Assembly (NCBI RefSeq): GCF_014199305.1
Contig: NZ_JACIJK010000004.1
Coordinates: 186,001-250,000 of the forward strand
DNA: 64,000 bases
Direction: 5' to 3'
Source of the DNA: Sphingomonas aerophila
GTDB taxonomy: Bacteria > Pseudomonadota > Alphaproteobacteria > Sphingomonadales > Sphingomonadaceae
Shown: in pieces, positions 30,043 through 38,501 of the stretch
How the letters are laid out: the number at the start of each line of letters is the position of its first letter
How positions within the stretch are numbered: position 1 is the first letter of the stretch
Position numbers and translations under genes: made by a program
The notes under the pieces: generated by a model
Seen by the model: only the letters and a program-made list of their open reading frames with translations
The model's database searches: none
What the model was told of the DNA's origin: nothing

Positions 30043-30356
30043 GTCGGGCTGCACTCGTTATACGTTCATTGAGGCTCCGTGCGGTGGATCGCAAGGGAGG
30101 ACAACTCCTGGACGCCTCTTGCCTTCAAGGGTCCCCAGGAGCTCCTCACGCCATGGCGCGATCGCTGCCATACCTCGCAGGCGCCCAAGCTCTTACATCA
30201 GTGCCTCCAACAATAAGATAGCGCTCGGACGAATACCAGCGATCGGACCTCGAGCGGCACCCCCTTGGGTCAAGAGCATGCGGCAGCGGTACTCGCCTGT
30301 TGACGCGGTGCGGAAAAGCAAGCATCTGCGCGCCTCTCCCGGCGTCGAGGCCCGAT

Positions 30357-30389
30357 GGCGGAGTGGTGACGCAGAGGACTGCAAATCCT
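30357..30389 (+). tRNA. 5' half of tRNA-Cys (GCA), left attachment junction
   Basis: The sequence GGCGGAGTGGTGACGCAGAG, then GACTGCAAATCCT, is the acceptor 5' strand, D arm and anticodon arm of a tRNA-Cys with anticodon GCA (30381-30383). After TCCT no variable loop, T arm or acceptor 3' strand follows. The break lies at the 3' side of the anticodon stem, a classical crossover region for tyrosine integrases, and the integrase gene starts about 100 bp away. The gene is therefore split by the element here. Confidence 0.75.
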
Positions 30390-30494
30390 GACACAGGCCA
30401 GGACTTGAGCCGGTTGTTCGCAACTTTCACCATTCGTTCGCCTCACCTGATATCAAAGTGTTACTGGTCATAGTGCGTACTCCGCACAGGACTT

Positions 30495-31556
30495 TTAGGC
30501 GCTCTCGGCAGCTTCCATCTTTGCCATCGCCGCTGCTGCTCGAAGCCGCTGCGACGCATACTTCAGCACCATCTTGAAGGTCTGGTGCCCGAGCACGCTT
30601 TCGATCTCAGCGACGGTGCAGCCAGCCTCTTCCATCCGCGATCCGGCCGCATACCGCAGACCGTGCATTGACCTGTTGTTGGGCATGTCGGGCAGCGCTT
30701 CGACGCGGCGGCGAACGGCCCCCGACAGACCATTGGGCGTGAACGCCTTTCCGTCGGCGGTCGTGCAGATAACCACGCCCTTGCGGGGGAGCTTGTCGAG
30801 ATGGCGACGAAGCGCGGTGTGGCAGGCAATGTCGAGCAAAGCCGTGGTCTTCGACTGCCGAACGCGAATCACGTCACCCTGGAACTGCTGCCACGTCATC
30901 TTCACCACGTCCTCGCGGCGCTGGCCCGTGTAGAGGGCGACCAGCACGGGCGTGACCAGATGCGCGGGGGCGCCCTTGAGGAACAGTTCGACTTCGACGT
31001 CGGACCAGACGACGATCTCCTTATCCCCGCCTTTGCGCTTGAGCCGCTTGATCCCCTTCGCGGGGTTGAAGCCGGCGGGCACCAGGTCGTTCTCGTCCGC
31101 CCAGCTGTAGAGGCGCGAGAGCATCTGCTTGATCTTATGCGCCTTGCGAACAGTCGCAGCGTGATCGTCTCGGACAGCTTTCAGGATGTTCCGCGTAGCG
31201 GCGGCGTACCTCACCTCTCCGAGCTCTTGAACGATCAGGTCTAGCGTCCGCGCGTAATCCGTCTGGGTGGCGTCGGCGAGCTCCGAGAACTCCGGGCTGC
31301 GGCGATACTGTTGCACCAACCACGCGAAGCTCGATCGCGCCGGGGGACGTTTGGCGCCCCTCGCTTCCACGATCGCCAGCAGCTCAGCGTACCGCTCCAT
31401 GAAGGTCGACCGCTCCTGCTGCTGCGACCATTGCAGAGCCGAGTCGTGCGGCAGAGGCACGTCCCCCGTCAGCTTGTGGCGGAATCGCCAGTACGTACCC
31501 TTCGATAGGTAGGTGTATCGGAGCTTAGTGCCGGGCACGGCCACGACGCCGCTCAA
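30495..31556 (-). CDS. Tyrosine-type phage integrase
   Basis: This site-specific recombinase has 353 residues, an N-terminal arm/core-binding region and a C-terminal catalytic domain. Catalytic residues visible are Arg in YTGQRREDVV, the HGLRYAAGSR box, the His in VLGHQTFKM and the nucleophile Tyr in LKYASQRL. It points towards the tRNA-Cys junction, as expected for an attachment-site integrase. The start is uncertain: a TTG at 31556 or GTG codons 12 and 18 bases later, all overlapping the HTH gene. Confidence 0.93.
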   Translation of the reverse strand: MSGVVAVPGTKLRYTYLSKGTYWRFRHKLTGDVPLPHDSALQWSQQQERSTFMERYAELLAIVEARGAKRPPARSSFAWLVQQYRRSPEFSELADATQTDYARTLDLIVQELGEVRYAAATRNILKAVRDDHAATVRKAHKIKQMLSRLYSWADENDLVPAGFNPAKGIKRLKRKGGDKEIVVWSDVEVELFLKGAPAHLVTPVLVALYTGQRREDVVKMTWQQFQGDVIRVRQSKTTALLDIACHTALRRHLDKLPRKGVVICTTADGKAFTPNGLSGAVRRRVEALPDMPNNRSMHGLRYAAGSRMEEAGCTVAEIESVLGHQTFKMVLKYASQRLRAAAAMAKMEAAESA

Positions 31557-31806
31557 AGAAGCGGGCCTCCTCGTCTTCCTGTTCCTTGCCCTGATCCGCG
31601 TCCAAGATCGGCTGTTCGCTGATTCTGTCGACCCAGCGGTCGAGATCCAGCCGATCCCACATCACCCGGCGGCCAACCGGCTTCGTTTTGATGCCGAGCC
31701 CACGCAGCATGGTGATGCCGATACCGAGGTATTCGGCAGCATCCTCGGCTGACAGAAGTCGGCCCCAGCGTGAGCGTGGCGGCGTGATGACCACATGCTC
31801 GGTCAC
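31525..31806 (-). CDS. MerR/excisionase-type helix-turn-helix protein
   Basis: This 93-residue protein has a winged HTH of the excisionase/AlpA type (LLSAEDAAEYLGIGITMLRGL, then RRVMWDRLDLDRWVD). It probably binds the attachment region and controls integrase direction or expression. It overlaps the stop of the DUF1643 gene (GTGA) and the start of int, so it belongs to the int operon. Confidence 0.8.
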   Translation of the reverse strand: MTEHVVITPPRSRWGRLLSAEDAAEYLGIGITMLRGLGIKTKPVGRRVMWDRLDLDRWVDRISEQPILDADQGKEQEDEEARFFERRRGRARH

Positions 31807-32342
31807 GCAGCAATCCTTTCGACTGGCGCCCAAGGCCGCGGCGGGACGCTATGGGCGATGTAGAGCGGGTGCTGAGGCGACCCGTCCTGGTTGAGCTTGA
31901 GGCAGTTCAGCCGAAGCCCAGCGTGCGCGGCGAGTGCGGCGGCTTCTGTGTCGCGGCCCCTGTGCTTGCCATGTGCACCCCAGCCGCAGACCACTTCATC
32001 TCCGGCGGCTGCCGCGGCCCGCAGGACGTCGAGCGACACGGCATCGTTTTCCGGCCCGACCGGATCGGCGACTGCCTTCATCGCGGCCGGTTGGGTCGCG
32101 CGGAAGGCGAAGAGGTTGATCACCCGCACGCCACCCCTGCCCCATGCCCGCGCGCGGCTCACCAGTCCGGCGAACGTCGGATCCAACTTCTCGTGCGTGG
32201 CGGTGCTCGGGTTGAGCATCCAGGCGACCAGCAGTGGAGCGTGCGACCAACGCCAGGTCAGCAGGTAGCGATACGTCTCGCACGGGCTGAACGAGGCCGA
32301 GCATTGCACGCCGCTCAGGTCAGTGCGCTCGCGGATGATCAC
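31803..32342 (-). CDS. DUF1643 family protein
   Basis: The 179-residue protein matches DUF1643 proteins, common in phage and plasmid regions: RYLLTWRWSHAPLLVAWMLN PSTA then DPTFAGLVSRARAWG and VINLFAFRAT. The function is unknown. The GTG start overlaps the stop of the upstream nuclease gene (GTGA) and follows GGGAGA at good spacing. Confidence 0.85.
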   Translation of the reverse strand: MIIRERTDLSGVQCSASFSPCETYRYLLTWRWSHAPLLVAWMLNPSTATHEKLDPTFAGLVSRARAWGRGGVRVINLFAFRATQPAAMKAVADPVGPENDAVSLDVLRAAAAAGDEVVCGWGAHGKHRGRDTEAAALAAHAGLRLNCLKLNQDGSPQHPLYIAHSVPPRPWAPVERIAA

Positions 32343-32722
32343 AGACACTCTCCCATCCTGTAGCGGCGCCAGTAGCGGTCCCAGCGCTGCGCAGCGCCGG
32401 CGGCCAAGAGAGCGCACGAAAGCGAACGGCCGTCCGGGAGCGTGCACCGGGCAACGATGCGGCTGTAGCTGCGATCTACAGGCTGGCAGGACAGGCGCCG
32501 GTTAAGCGTCAGTTCTGTCGCGACCATTTGGGCGCGCTTGGCCGCAGCATCGTCGCACACGTATCCTGTCCGGCGCTGGCGGCATGGCTCGGCACTGGTG
32601 AAGTCTGGCGCCTGCACGCCGGCAACGCGGATTTTCTGACCTGAGCGGCACCACAGTGGCCCGTCTCCGTCGTGAACTCGCACAACCTTACAGGCGAAAG
32701 CCGGGGGCATATCCATGAACAT
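32339..32722 (-). CDS. Thermonuclease-like (SNase-fold) protein
   Basis: This 127-residue protein resembles staphylococcal nuclease-like proteins: ACKVVRVHDGDGPLWC, then IRVAGVQAPDF, and RIVARCTLPDGRSL. The catalytic Arg/Glu set is only partly preserved, so cleavage activity is unsure. Four cysteines suggest an exported form, though no strong signal peptide is seen. It heads a four-gene overlapping operon with DUF1643, HTH and int. Confidence 0.75.
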   Translation of the reverse strand: MFMDMPPAFACKVVRVHDGDGPLWCRSGQKIRVAGVQAPDFTSAEPCRQRRTGYVCDDAAAKRAQMVATELTLNRRLSCQPVDRSYSRIVARCTLPDGRSLSCALLAAGAAQRWDRYWRRYRMGECL

Positions 32723-32818
32723 CGAACACCTTCATTTCGCGCGTGGAACTAAATGCTAGCGCTTCCGTTTTCGCCACCCTGCGGGGGAACGCCCCTGCTC
32801 ACCACATCGGAGGGCATA

Positions 32819-32965
32819 ATGAGCCGACCCACGCTGGGCCTGTTGGGGGGCCGCCGTTCCACTTCCACCCCGGCGAAATCTGCCGGCGATGACGGCCTTC
32901 GTGGCCTGACGCCTGTTGAGCGCGCAATCGCGGAACAGTCGAGTCGGTCCGCACAGCACAGCTGA
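32819..32965 (+). CDS. 48-residue hypothetical protein
   Basis: A GGAGGG ribosome site precedes the ATG by five bases. The product (MSRPTLGLLGGRRSTSTPAK start) is short and polar with no recognised domain. It is divergent from the nuclease operon, the position of a small early regulator. Confidence 0.45.
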   Translation: MSRPTLGLLGGRRSTSTPAKSAGDDGLRGLTPVERAIAEQSSRSAQHS

Positions 32966-33149
32966 CCCGGTCCTTCGGACCAAGAAATGGTCGGGCTCTA
33001 CTCCGGCCTTGGTCACCGTACGTCCCGTTACGAAACAGTTTGTCGCATGGATGAAGAAGTAATGCTGACCGGCGCACCGAATGATGGTACCTGCAGCGCC
33101 GGCTCGTCGAACCTCTGGTAGTAGTCGACGTGACAAGAGGGGCGTGCGT

Positions 33150-33332
33150 ATGGCCGTGTTGTATTCACTGGTCGCCTTGATTTGGGGCGTTCCGTTAGCT
33201 TTGCTTTCACTTGGGGCCGCTGGTGCCCTGATAAATCCCAGCCTGCGCAGAGTTTTAGCTCGCGCTCTACTAGGGGACAGCACGGCTGCAGCGAGCCACA
33301 GAGCCGGCTCGGCAGACACCACGGTCCTGTAA
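33150..33332 (+). CDS. Small membrane protein, 60 residues
   Basis: The product has one hydrophobic helix (LYSLVALIWGVPLALLSLGA) and a basic tail (NPSLRRVLARALL). An AGAGGGG ribosome site lies nine bases before the ATG. It could be a holin-like or superinfection protein, but nothing proves that. Confidence 0.5.
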   Translation: MAVLYSLVALIWGVPLALLSLGAAGALINPSLRRVLARALLGDSTAAASHRAGSADTTVL

Positions 33333-33439
33333 GTCTCATAATTGTAATTTATTCGCCCGCGTCCCTTGCGACGCAGGTCAAGATGGTTAACCTCCCTGCT
33401 AGAGCGGTCCGAAAGTGAGCCGCCAGGAGAGGGCCGAGC

Positions 33440-33553
33440 ATGATCATCCAATTCATGGCCGCATGGACTATCGTCTCGTTGGCGGCTGCATTCGCGTTGG
33501 CCCGCAGCGCAGGCCAGTTGAAGGCGAACGCGGAAGCAGCGCACATAGTGTGA
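33440..33553 (+). CDS. Tiny membrane protein, 37 residues
   Basis: The ATG follows AGGAGAGGGCCGAGC. The product MIIQFMAAWTIVSLAAAFAL plus a short polar tail has a single membrane helix. The strong ribosome site makes translation likely; function is unknown. Confidence 0.5.
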   Translation: MIIQFMAAWTIVSLAAAFALARSAGQLKANAEAAHIV

Positions 33554-33660
33554 AATCAGGGTGCGCCCTTTTCCGGGCGGCCGGGCGTCCCAGGCTGAGA
33601 CGCTAATCCAGGCATGGCCGGTCCGTGAGTCCTCGAGCTCAGGGTTTCGAGCGTTATAGC

Positions 33661-34320
33661 TCACCGCCGGCGATCCCGGCGCTCGCTGGCGCGCTGCTCT
33701 AACTTCGCGATCGCCATTACGACCGGCTTCACGTCAGGGTGCGCCTGGTCGAAGCCAATCCGCCTCTTGAACCGGCCGCCATTCAGGCGCGCGAGTACGC
33801 CCCGCGACACAGCCTCCCAATTTGACGGATCGGTGTTCTGCCTGTCGCCGTTCAAGCACTTAAGCGCATAACCGGCCGCCAGAGGCCCGTTCACTTCCTC
33901 CCAGCGGATCAGGTGGACGGATCGCCAGCGCGCCTGTGCCGGCAGATCGTCGTTCACCTTCCGCTGCAGATAGCCGCCCTTGTACAGGCGCTCTGTCCCG
34001 ATTGGCTTGTACAAGCGGGTGGCAACTCCGGACCGCTCACCTTTTCGGAACTGTGTGCGGCGTGCGTTCGGATGGCGCCCGCCGGTGCCTTCCGGGCAGC
34101 GCTTTCCCTTATTCAACGGCACCTGCCCCGGCGTGAAGCAGCCCGTGCGGCCCGTCTTCCAGCCCTTCCGCTTGCGCAGTGCATGCAGATTGGCAGCGGA
34201 CACGTCTGACCGGTTGAAGGCATTTGAGAACGCCGCGTGGTAGTCCGCGATCGGCAACAGGCGGTTCTCTTCTAGCCAAGCCAACTCGGCGGCGCTGTAA
34301 GGAATAGAGCGCCCCTTCAC
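33661..34320 (-). CDS. HNH homing-type endonuclease
   Basis: This phage HNH endonuclease of 219 residues has an N-terminal DNA-binding part (HALRKRKGWKTGRTGCFTPG) and a C-terminal HNH_3-like core (SVHLIRWEEVNGPLAAGYAL then CLNGDRQNTDPSNWEAVSR). Proteins of this type are usually free-standing mobile endonucleases in phage genomes. Its ATG overlaps the stop of the upstream small gene. Confidence 0.85.
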   Translation of the reverse strand: MKGRSIPYSAAELAWLEENRLLPIADYHAAFSNAFNRSDVSAANLHALRKRKGWKTGRTGCFTPGQVPLNKGKRCPEGTGGRHPNARRTQFRKGERSGVATRLYKPIGTERLYKGGYLQRKVNDDLPAQARWRSVHLIRWEEVNGPLAAGYALKCLNGDRQNTDPSNWEAVSRGVLARLNGGRFKRRIGFDQAHPDVKPVVMAIAKLEQRASERRDRRR

Positions 34321-34580
34321 TTGCCATCGCCTATGCGGCGCGGCTCGGCGGCTGGTGCGATGTTCGCCAGGTGAGGCGCGAAGTGGTAGCCATGCCCAGC
34401 GAGCAGCGTGGCTGCCTTCAGCTGCAGATCAGCGTTCTTCACGATCTGATCGGCGACCGAGACTATGGCCTCGGCACGCTTTGCCTCCTTCTCGATCTGC
34501 TCGTCCGTCAGTTCCTCGTCTCCGAGGCGCTCGATCTGGGCGAACAGGTGGTCGTTCAGGTCTGAAAGCTTGTTCTTCAT
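34317..34580 (-). CDS. Phage hypothetical protein, 87 residues
   Basis: This is a charged helical protein (MKNKLSDLNDHLFAQIERLG; EEAIVSVADQIV-like helix) similar in style to small phage early proteins. It overlaps both neighbours by four bases, supporting a real gene in a five-gene minus-strand operon from 35480 to 33661. Confidence 0.65.
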   Translation of the reverse strand: MKNKLSDLNDHLFAQIERLGDEELTDEQIEKEAKRAEAIVSVADQIVKNADLQLKAATLLAGHGYHFAPHLANIAPAAEPRRIGDGK

Positions 34581-34771
34581 GCGGTGATCCTTTGTCGAGC
34601 GGAGCGCGCGGGCCGCTGTGCGGATGGTTGCGGCTGGCCGCGAAAGGCACCGGCCATGCGGTTCCAGTTCGGCACGACTGTCGCGGCGATGGTGAAAAGC
34701 GACGCCGTGCCGCAGCCAGCGATGAACAGAAGCGACAGCACGCCTAAGGCGTGTTCGGCCAAGTCCAGCAT
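34577..34771 (-). CDS. Small membrane protein, 64 residues
   Basis: The product MLDLAEHALGVLSLLFIAGC has one membrane helix and a basic Arg/Gln-rich tail. The ATG overlaps the previous stop (TGATG), and its stop overlaps the next gene. A holin-like role is possible but unproven. Confidence 0.6.
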   Translation of the reverse strand: MLDLAEHALGVLSLLFIAGCGTASLFTIAATVVPNWNRMAGAFRGQPQPSAQRPARSARQRITA

Positions 34772-35202
34772 CACATGTACCCTTGAATGGGCCGCGTCCG
34801 CGGCGCTTTGACCCAGCCGTCCGGGCGAACCCAGGCCAGCTGACCGGATGGGGAGATCACGCGGACCTTGTCGGCCTCGCGCTTCACGACTGGGCATTCC
34901 ATGGCGAACACGGGCGGGAGCCGGCCGATGCCGCAGTAGATCTCGCGATCGGTCGCCTGGCGCTGAACCGTCATCGTCTCGACCGAAGCCGGATCAATGC
35001 GGCGCTTCTTCATCTCGCCCATCTGCTGGCTGGTGAAGCGAGCCCCGCCTACCCGGTAGATGTCGGGCATGGCCGTGGCGGACTGCGGGTTGCCCTCGCT
35101 GCCGGGGATTGCGCCATACCAGGGGAAGATCTTGGACGGGGTGATCGTGACAATGAACGGCTGACCACCGACGGGCGGGGTGTTGGGATCGAGCGCAGTC
35201 AT
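34771..35202 (-). CDS. Phage hypothetical protein, 143 residues
   Basis: I do not recognise this protein. It contains VGGQPFIVTITPSKIFPWYG and QMGEMKKRRIDPASVETM, with two or three cysteines late in the chain. The ATG overlaps the upstream stop (ATGA), which decides the start over codons nine bases further upstream. Confidence 0.65.
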   Translation of the reverse strand: MTALDPNTPPVGGQPFIVTITPSKIFPWYGAIPGSEGNPQSATAMPDIYRVGGARFTSQQMGEMKKRRIDPASVETMTVQRQATDREIYCGIGRLPPVFAMECPVVKREADKVRVISPSGQLAWVRPDGWVKAPRTRPIQGYM

Positions 35203-35480
35203 GATGCGCACGCCTGGAGGTAGCCGACGGCCTCTTCACCGTCCTCAGCGAGCTCACCGGCATACTTAGCCTCGAAATCGGCAGCGGCCTTCGCCGCGAG
35301 CCACGCCTTCAGATCCAACTTGCGGACGTTCGTCGCATCGATGACGGCTCGCTGCAGCTGAGCCAGCGATGGCCGGCGACCGTACCGCGCTCGCAAGCTG
35401 GAATGCTGCTCAACGAAGAGGAGCAGGGAACCGGGTCGCACGCTGAGCTTCTCGGCGCGAGCGGCAAAGACGGCTCGCAT
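35199..35480 (-). CDS. Phage hypothetical protein, 93 residues
   Basis: This is a helical basic-acidic protein (MRAVFAARAEKLSVRPGSLL … LKAWLAAKAAADFEAKYAGE). It is the first gene of the minus-strand operon and is back-to-back with the sliding-clamp gene, whose likely start lies only about 20 bp away. Confidence 0.6.
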   Translation of the reverse strand: MRAVFAARAEKLSVRPGSLLLFVEQHSSLRARYGRRPSLAQLQRAVIDATNVRKLDLKAWLAAKAAADFEAKYAGELAEDGEEAVGYLQACAS

Positions 35481-35501
35481 GTTGTTGTAAGAGAAAACCC
35501 G

Positions 35502-36401
35502 GTGCGCGTAACCCTGACGTCGGGCGACCTGGATGTGACTGCGTCCAAGCTGCCCTCTGACGACTTCCCGATGGATCAGACCCGGGACCTGCGAGAGCAG
35601 TTCACAGCCACCCTGTCGGGCGCTGACGTTGCTGCGATCGCCCGCGTGGCGGATGCCATGTCAAGCGAGATGACCCGATACTATTTGAACGGGGTCCGGT
35701 TGAAGTCAGTGGACGCGACCACGATCCAAGCGCAGGCCACTGACGGTCACCGCCTGTACCTAGCCGACATCACGCTACCAGATGCGAAGGGCGAGCTAGG
35801 CCCGAACGTGATCATCCCTCGGAAAGCGGTGCGGCTGCTGGTTGAGCTCGCCCGGTCTGTAAAGGACGGGGTGAGCCTAATTATCGGCTCACCAGCGCCA
35901 ACCAATGAGGTGACGACTACGGCGCCGGCGCCGGTGAACGCGTCGCGGTTGCGTATCGCGCTTGCGGAACGGGCCGCAGAAGTGACGTTAACCGCTACGC
36001 TGATCGACGGCACTTACCCTGATGTCGCCCGCGTTATCCCCAAAGGCGGGGATAAGCAGGCGCTGTTCAAGATCGCCGAGCTTCGTCGCGCCATGTCGGC
36101 AGTCTCCGGCCACTCCCGCACGGTGCGGGCAACGAAGCTAACCTTCGATGCCGAAGGGACTGTCACGGTGTCTGCCGCTTACGTCGACAGCGGCTTAGCG
36201 GTGAAAGTGAAGGTGGCCTGCGAGCACAACGCGCCCGGCTTCGAGATCGGGTACAATGGTGAGTACCTCGCCTCCCTGCTGACCTCCGCGCAGGGTGAAG
36301 AGATCCTCTTCACGCTCACGGACCCGTCCGCGCCTGCTCTCGTGCGCAACCCCGCTGACACTGCCTGGTCGGCGGTCATCATGCCAATGCGGGTGAGCTG
36401 A
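35502..36401 (+). CDS. Beta sliding clamp homologue lacking most of domain I
   Basis: This DnaN-family protein is about 299 residues, whereas the usual clamp is near 370. The end of domain I (KLPSDDFP), domain II (FTATLSGADVAAIARVADAM, then RYYLNGVRL and ATDGHRLY), and domain III (IDGTYPDVARVIPK to AVIMPMRV) are visible. The C-terminal pocket strand resembles the chromosomal type. Domain I is reduced to some 20 residues. I start at GTG 35502; ATG 35575 is an alternative. It is the only visible phage gene with a direct replisome role. Confidence 0.85.
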   Translation: MRVTLTSGDLDVTASKLPSDDFPMDQTRDLREQFTATLSGADVAAIARVADAMSSEMTRYYLNGVRLKSVDATTIQAQATDGHRLYLADITLPDAKGELGPNVIIPRKAVRLLVELARSVKDGVSLIIGSPAPTNEVTTTAPAPVNASRLRIALAERAAEVTLTATLIDGTYPDVARVIPKGGDKQALFKIAELRRAMSAVSGHSRTVRATKLTFDAEGTVTVSAAYVDSGLAVKVKVACEHNAPGFEIGYNGEYLASLLTSAQGEEILFTLTDPSAPALVRNPADTAWSAVIMPMRVS

Positions 36402-36403
36402 TC

Positions 36404-36685
36404 GTGGCGTCGGCTGCGCCAGACACCCGAGCCGCTAAAGAGGCTCAGCAACCCATCGTGTCAGTGGCCCGAATGATGGGTCTAGACACGGCCGGCAAAA
36501 TGCTCGGCGGGCACGAGCGTCTGGGTGATGCACTCGCAATACAGCCTCGCAGCCTTCGCGCCAAGCTGGCGGGTGATCGGGGTATCTCCGCAGCCGACCT
36601 GATCGCCACGGCTGAGGCCCTCGACGCCCGCGCCGATCGCGTTCGCGAGCACGCCCGCAAGCTGCGCGAGGAGGCGGGCCAGTGA
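36404..36685 (+). CDS. Phage DNA-binding-like protein, 93 residues
   Basis: The middle (ERLGDALAIQPRSLRAKLAG) looks like a helix-turn-helix followed by a helical tail (DARADRVREHARKLREEAGQ). Its GTG start lies two bases after the clamp stop, so the two are co-transcribed. Regulator or replication accessory are both possible. Confidence 0.65.
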   Translation: MASAAPDTRAAKEAQQPIVSVARMMGLDTAGKMLGGHERLGDALAIQPRSLRAKLAGDRGISAADLIATAEALDARADRVREHARKLREEAGQ

Positions 36686-36714
36686 GTGCGTCCACCCACC
36701 AGCCCGCGGACAGC

Positions 36715-36969
36715 TCAGTTGCTGTCGGAATCGTCGTCGCTGGACTGAACGATCGCGATTACGCCGATGGCAGCGATGCCAGCAGCGATCAGAACTGCGG
36801 CAATGCCGCCAGCGCCGCCTGCGATCTTGTCCTTACCGGCCGGAGCGCTGGCGCGGACAGACTTGGCAACCGACAGCGAGGCAGCAGGGTTTGCCGGGGC
36901 AGCTGCGGCCATCGTCGGTGCAGCGATAAGAGCGGCGCCCGCGAGCGCGGCCGAAATGGACTTGATCAT
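36715..36969 (-). CDS. Exported small membrane protein with GA-rich helix
   Basis: This 84-residue protein has a signal peptide (MIKSISAALAGAALIAAPTMAAA), a basic middle (VAKSVRASAPAGKDK) and one membrane helix (AAVLIAAGIAAIGVIAIV) before an acidic tail (SSDDDSDSN). This layout recurs in sphingomonad genomes. TTGGAGA is a good ribosome site before the ATG. It lies antisense inside the plus-strand phage row. Confidence 0.75.
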   Translation of the reverse strand: MIKSISAALAGAALIAAPTMAAAAPANPAASLSVAKSVRASAPAGKDKIAGGAGGIAAVLIAAGIAAIGVIAIVQSSDDDSDSN

Positions 36970-37106
36970 ATTATTCTCCAACCAGGTTTGATTACTGGCC
37001 GCAGCGCCCTAGCCGCGACCAGCCACGGGCTAAACCCCAATCCTTTCAGATCGAGTAATCTGGCGCATCTCGATCCTGCCGCGTCCACGAGCAACGGAGC
37101 AGCGGT

Positions 37107-37241
37107 ATGAGCAATCAGGACGCCCTTGTCCTGCTCGCCACCTGGGGCGCGTGGTCGCTGGCCATGCTGACGTCGAGGGCGCGGCGGATCGCAGTCGCGT
37201 TCGAGCGTCTGGCCTCGCTCGCTGAGCGAGGCCGCCAATGA
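37107..37241 (+). CDS. 44-residue hypothetical protein
   Basis: The ATG follows ACGGAGCAGCGGT. The product MSNQDALVLLATWGAWSLAM then a basic helix looks like a short membrane-anchored peptide. Nothing else identifies it. Confidence 0.45.
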   Translation: MSNQDALVLLATWGAWSLAMLTSRARRIAVAFERLASLAERGRQ

Positions 37242-37256
37242 CGCGCTACCCGGAGA

Positions 37257-37457
37257 CTAGAGCCGATCGTCCAAACAACGGTAGCAGAGGCTCACGTTTG
37301 GTCCGACGTGACCTTCAGAGGCTGCGAAGCCCTCATTGCAGCGCACACAGACGCCGACCTGTGGCCGCTGCGCGCGGGCAAGGGTCCAACCCGTCTCTGC
37401 CCCGGTCATGCGTGCCAATCGGTCGTGCTGTTCATCGTGCCAAGTCGGTTGCGTCAT
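37257..37457 (-). CDS. Small zinc-ribbon-like protein, 66 residues
   Basis: Two CxxC pairs, in VCVRCNEGF and SLCYRCLDDRL, could bind one zinc. An AGAGGCAGAT ribosome site precedes the ATG. It runs against the flanking genes; a plus-strand frame across the same bases is Arg/Ser-rich and looks like a shadow. Confidence 0.5.
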   Translation of the reverse strand: MTQPTWHDEQHDRLARMTGAETGWTLARAQRPQVGVCVRCNEGFAASEGHVGPNVSLCYRCLDDRL

Positions 37458-37545
37458 ATCTGCCTCTCGGCGGAGCCGTACCGCGGCTTTGTGACGATCG
37501 GGTAAAGCTCGGGCTGTTTCGCGCGCGCTTGGCGAGGATCAGAGC

Positions 37546-37740
37546 ATGACCGGCGAACGCATTCACCATGTCGTCCGCATCGGCAGGGTCGGTGCGACCG
37601 GCCGCGAGCCGAAGGACGTGGTCACTTCTGACCGCATCCTCGCGAACGCTCGCCTTGGCTACTACGTCGGCCGCTGGCGCGTCCGTGACCACACCGACAC
37701 CATAGCGGCCCTGTGCGGTCCGTGGGGGCGGCTGGCGTGA
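37546..37740 (+). CDS. Phage hypothetical protein, 64 residues
   Basis: The product MTGERIHHVVRIGRVGATGR is basic and compact. An AGGATCAGAGC ribosome region precedes the ATG, and the stop overlaps the next gene's GTG (GTGA). No domain is recognised. Confidence 0.6.
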   Translation: MTGERIHHVVRIGRVGATGREPKDVVTSDRILANARLGYYVGRWRVRDHTDTIAALCGPWGRLA

Positions 37741-38501
37741 CGCGCTGGTACCGCGCTTACGAGGGGACAGTCACTGACCCCAAGCTCGGTGAGGCGGCGC
37801 TTCTCGCCGAGTGTTCGCGCGCGGTCACGATTGCTACTTGGCATTCTCTCCTAGAGAGCGCCGCTTCTGTAAACGATGGCGGCCGGTTCGGCACAACCGC
37901 CCGCCGTATTGCCGTAATCCTCTGTGAGCCCCCCGCGCTCATCACGTCTGTGCTCGATGCCTTTTCCGAGCTGGGCCTCATCGACGCGGGCGCTGTCACA
38001 GCATGGAGCCGTCGCCAGTACGAGAGCGACAGCAGCACGGAACGCGCCCGTCGCAGCCGCGCCAAGAAGAAGGCTGGCAACGCCGATGCAACGTTGCGCG
38101 AGCGTTGCGCAACGGCCCCAGAGACAGAAGCAGATACAGAGACAGATCATTCCGTTGCTGACGCAACGGGCACGGTCGTGCCGCACCCGGCCACGGACTT
38201 CTGCAAAGCGGTTTTCGATAGCGGCCGAGCTATCCTCACCCGGAGCGGAATGGACCCTCGTCAGGCGGGCTCGCTTCTCGGTCGCTGGCGCAAGTCGCTC
38301 GGCGACCCCGAACTTCTCACCCTGATCCGACAATCTGAAGCTGAAGGTCACAGCGACCCCGCTGCGTGGCTTTCGGCTGCCGTGGAGACCCGAAATGGAA
38401 AGCATCGGCCATATCGCCAACCAGCTAATCGTTCAGCCGACGGCTTCACCAGCGCCCTGCGTCGCGCGTCCGCAAAGCTTGAAGCCGGCAACCTTGGCTG
38501 A
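37737..38501 (+). CDS. Phage replication-like protein
   Basis: This protein of about 254 residues starts MTRWYRAYEGTVTDPKLGEA, a pattern seen in phage replication or DnaD-like proteins, and has a winged-helix-like N-terminal part (ARRIAVILCEPPALITSVLD), a basic linker (RARRSRAKKKAGNAD) and a helical C-terminus. I infer a replication initiator or loader role from this layout and its place near the clamp; it is not proven. Confidence 0.6.
   Translation: MTRWYRAYEGTVTDPKLGEAALLAECSRAVTIATWHSLLESAASVNDGGRFGTTARRIAVILCEPPALITSVLDAFSELGLIDAGAVTAWSRRQYESDSSTERARRSRAKKKAGNADATLRERCATAPETEADTETDHSVADATGTVVPHPATDFCKAVFDSGRAILTRSGMDPRQAGSLLGRWRKSLGDPELLTLIRQSEAEGHSDPAAWLSAAVETRNGKHRPYRQPANRSADGFTSALRRASAKLEAGNLG

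Noticed and set aside
36682..37110. Plus-strand frame after the HTH gene
   Set aside because: Overlaps a minus-strand gene with a good signal peptide, membrane helix and ribosome site; composition here is not protein-like.
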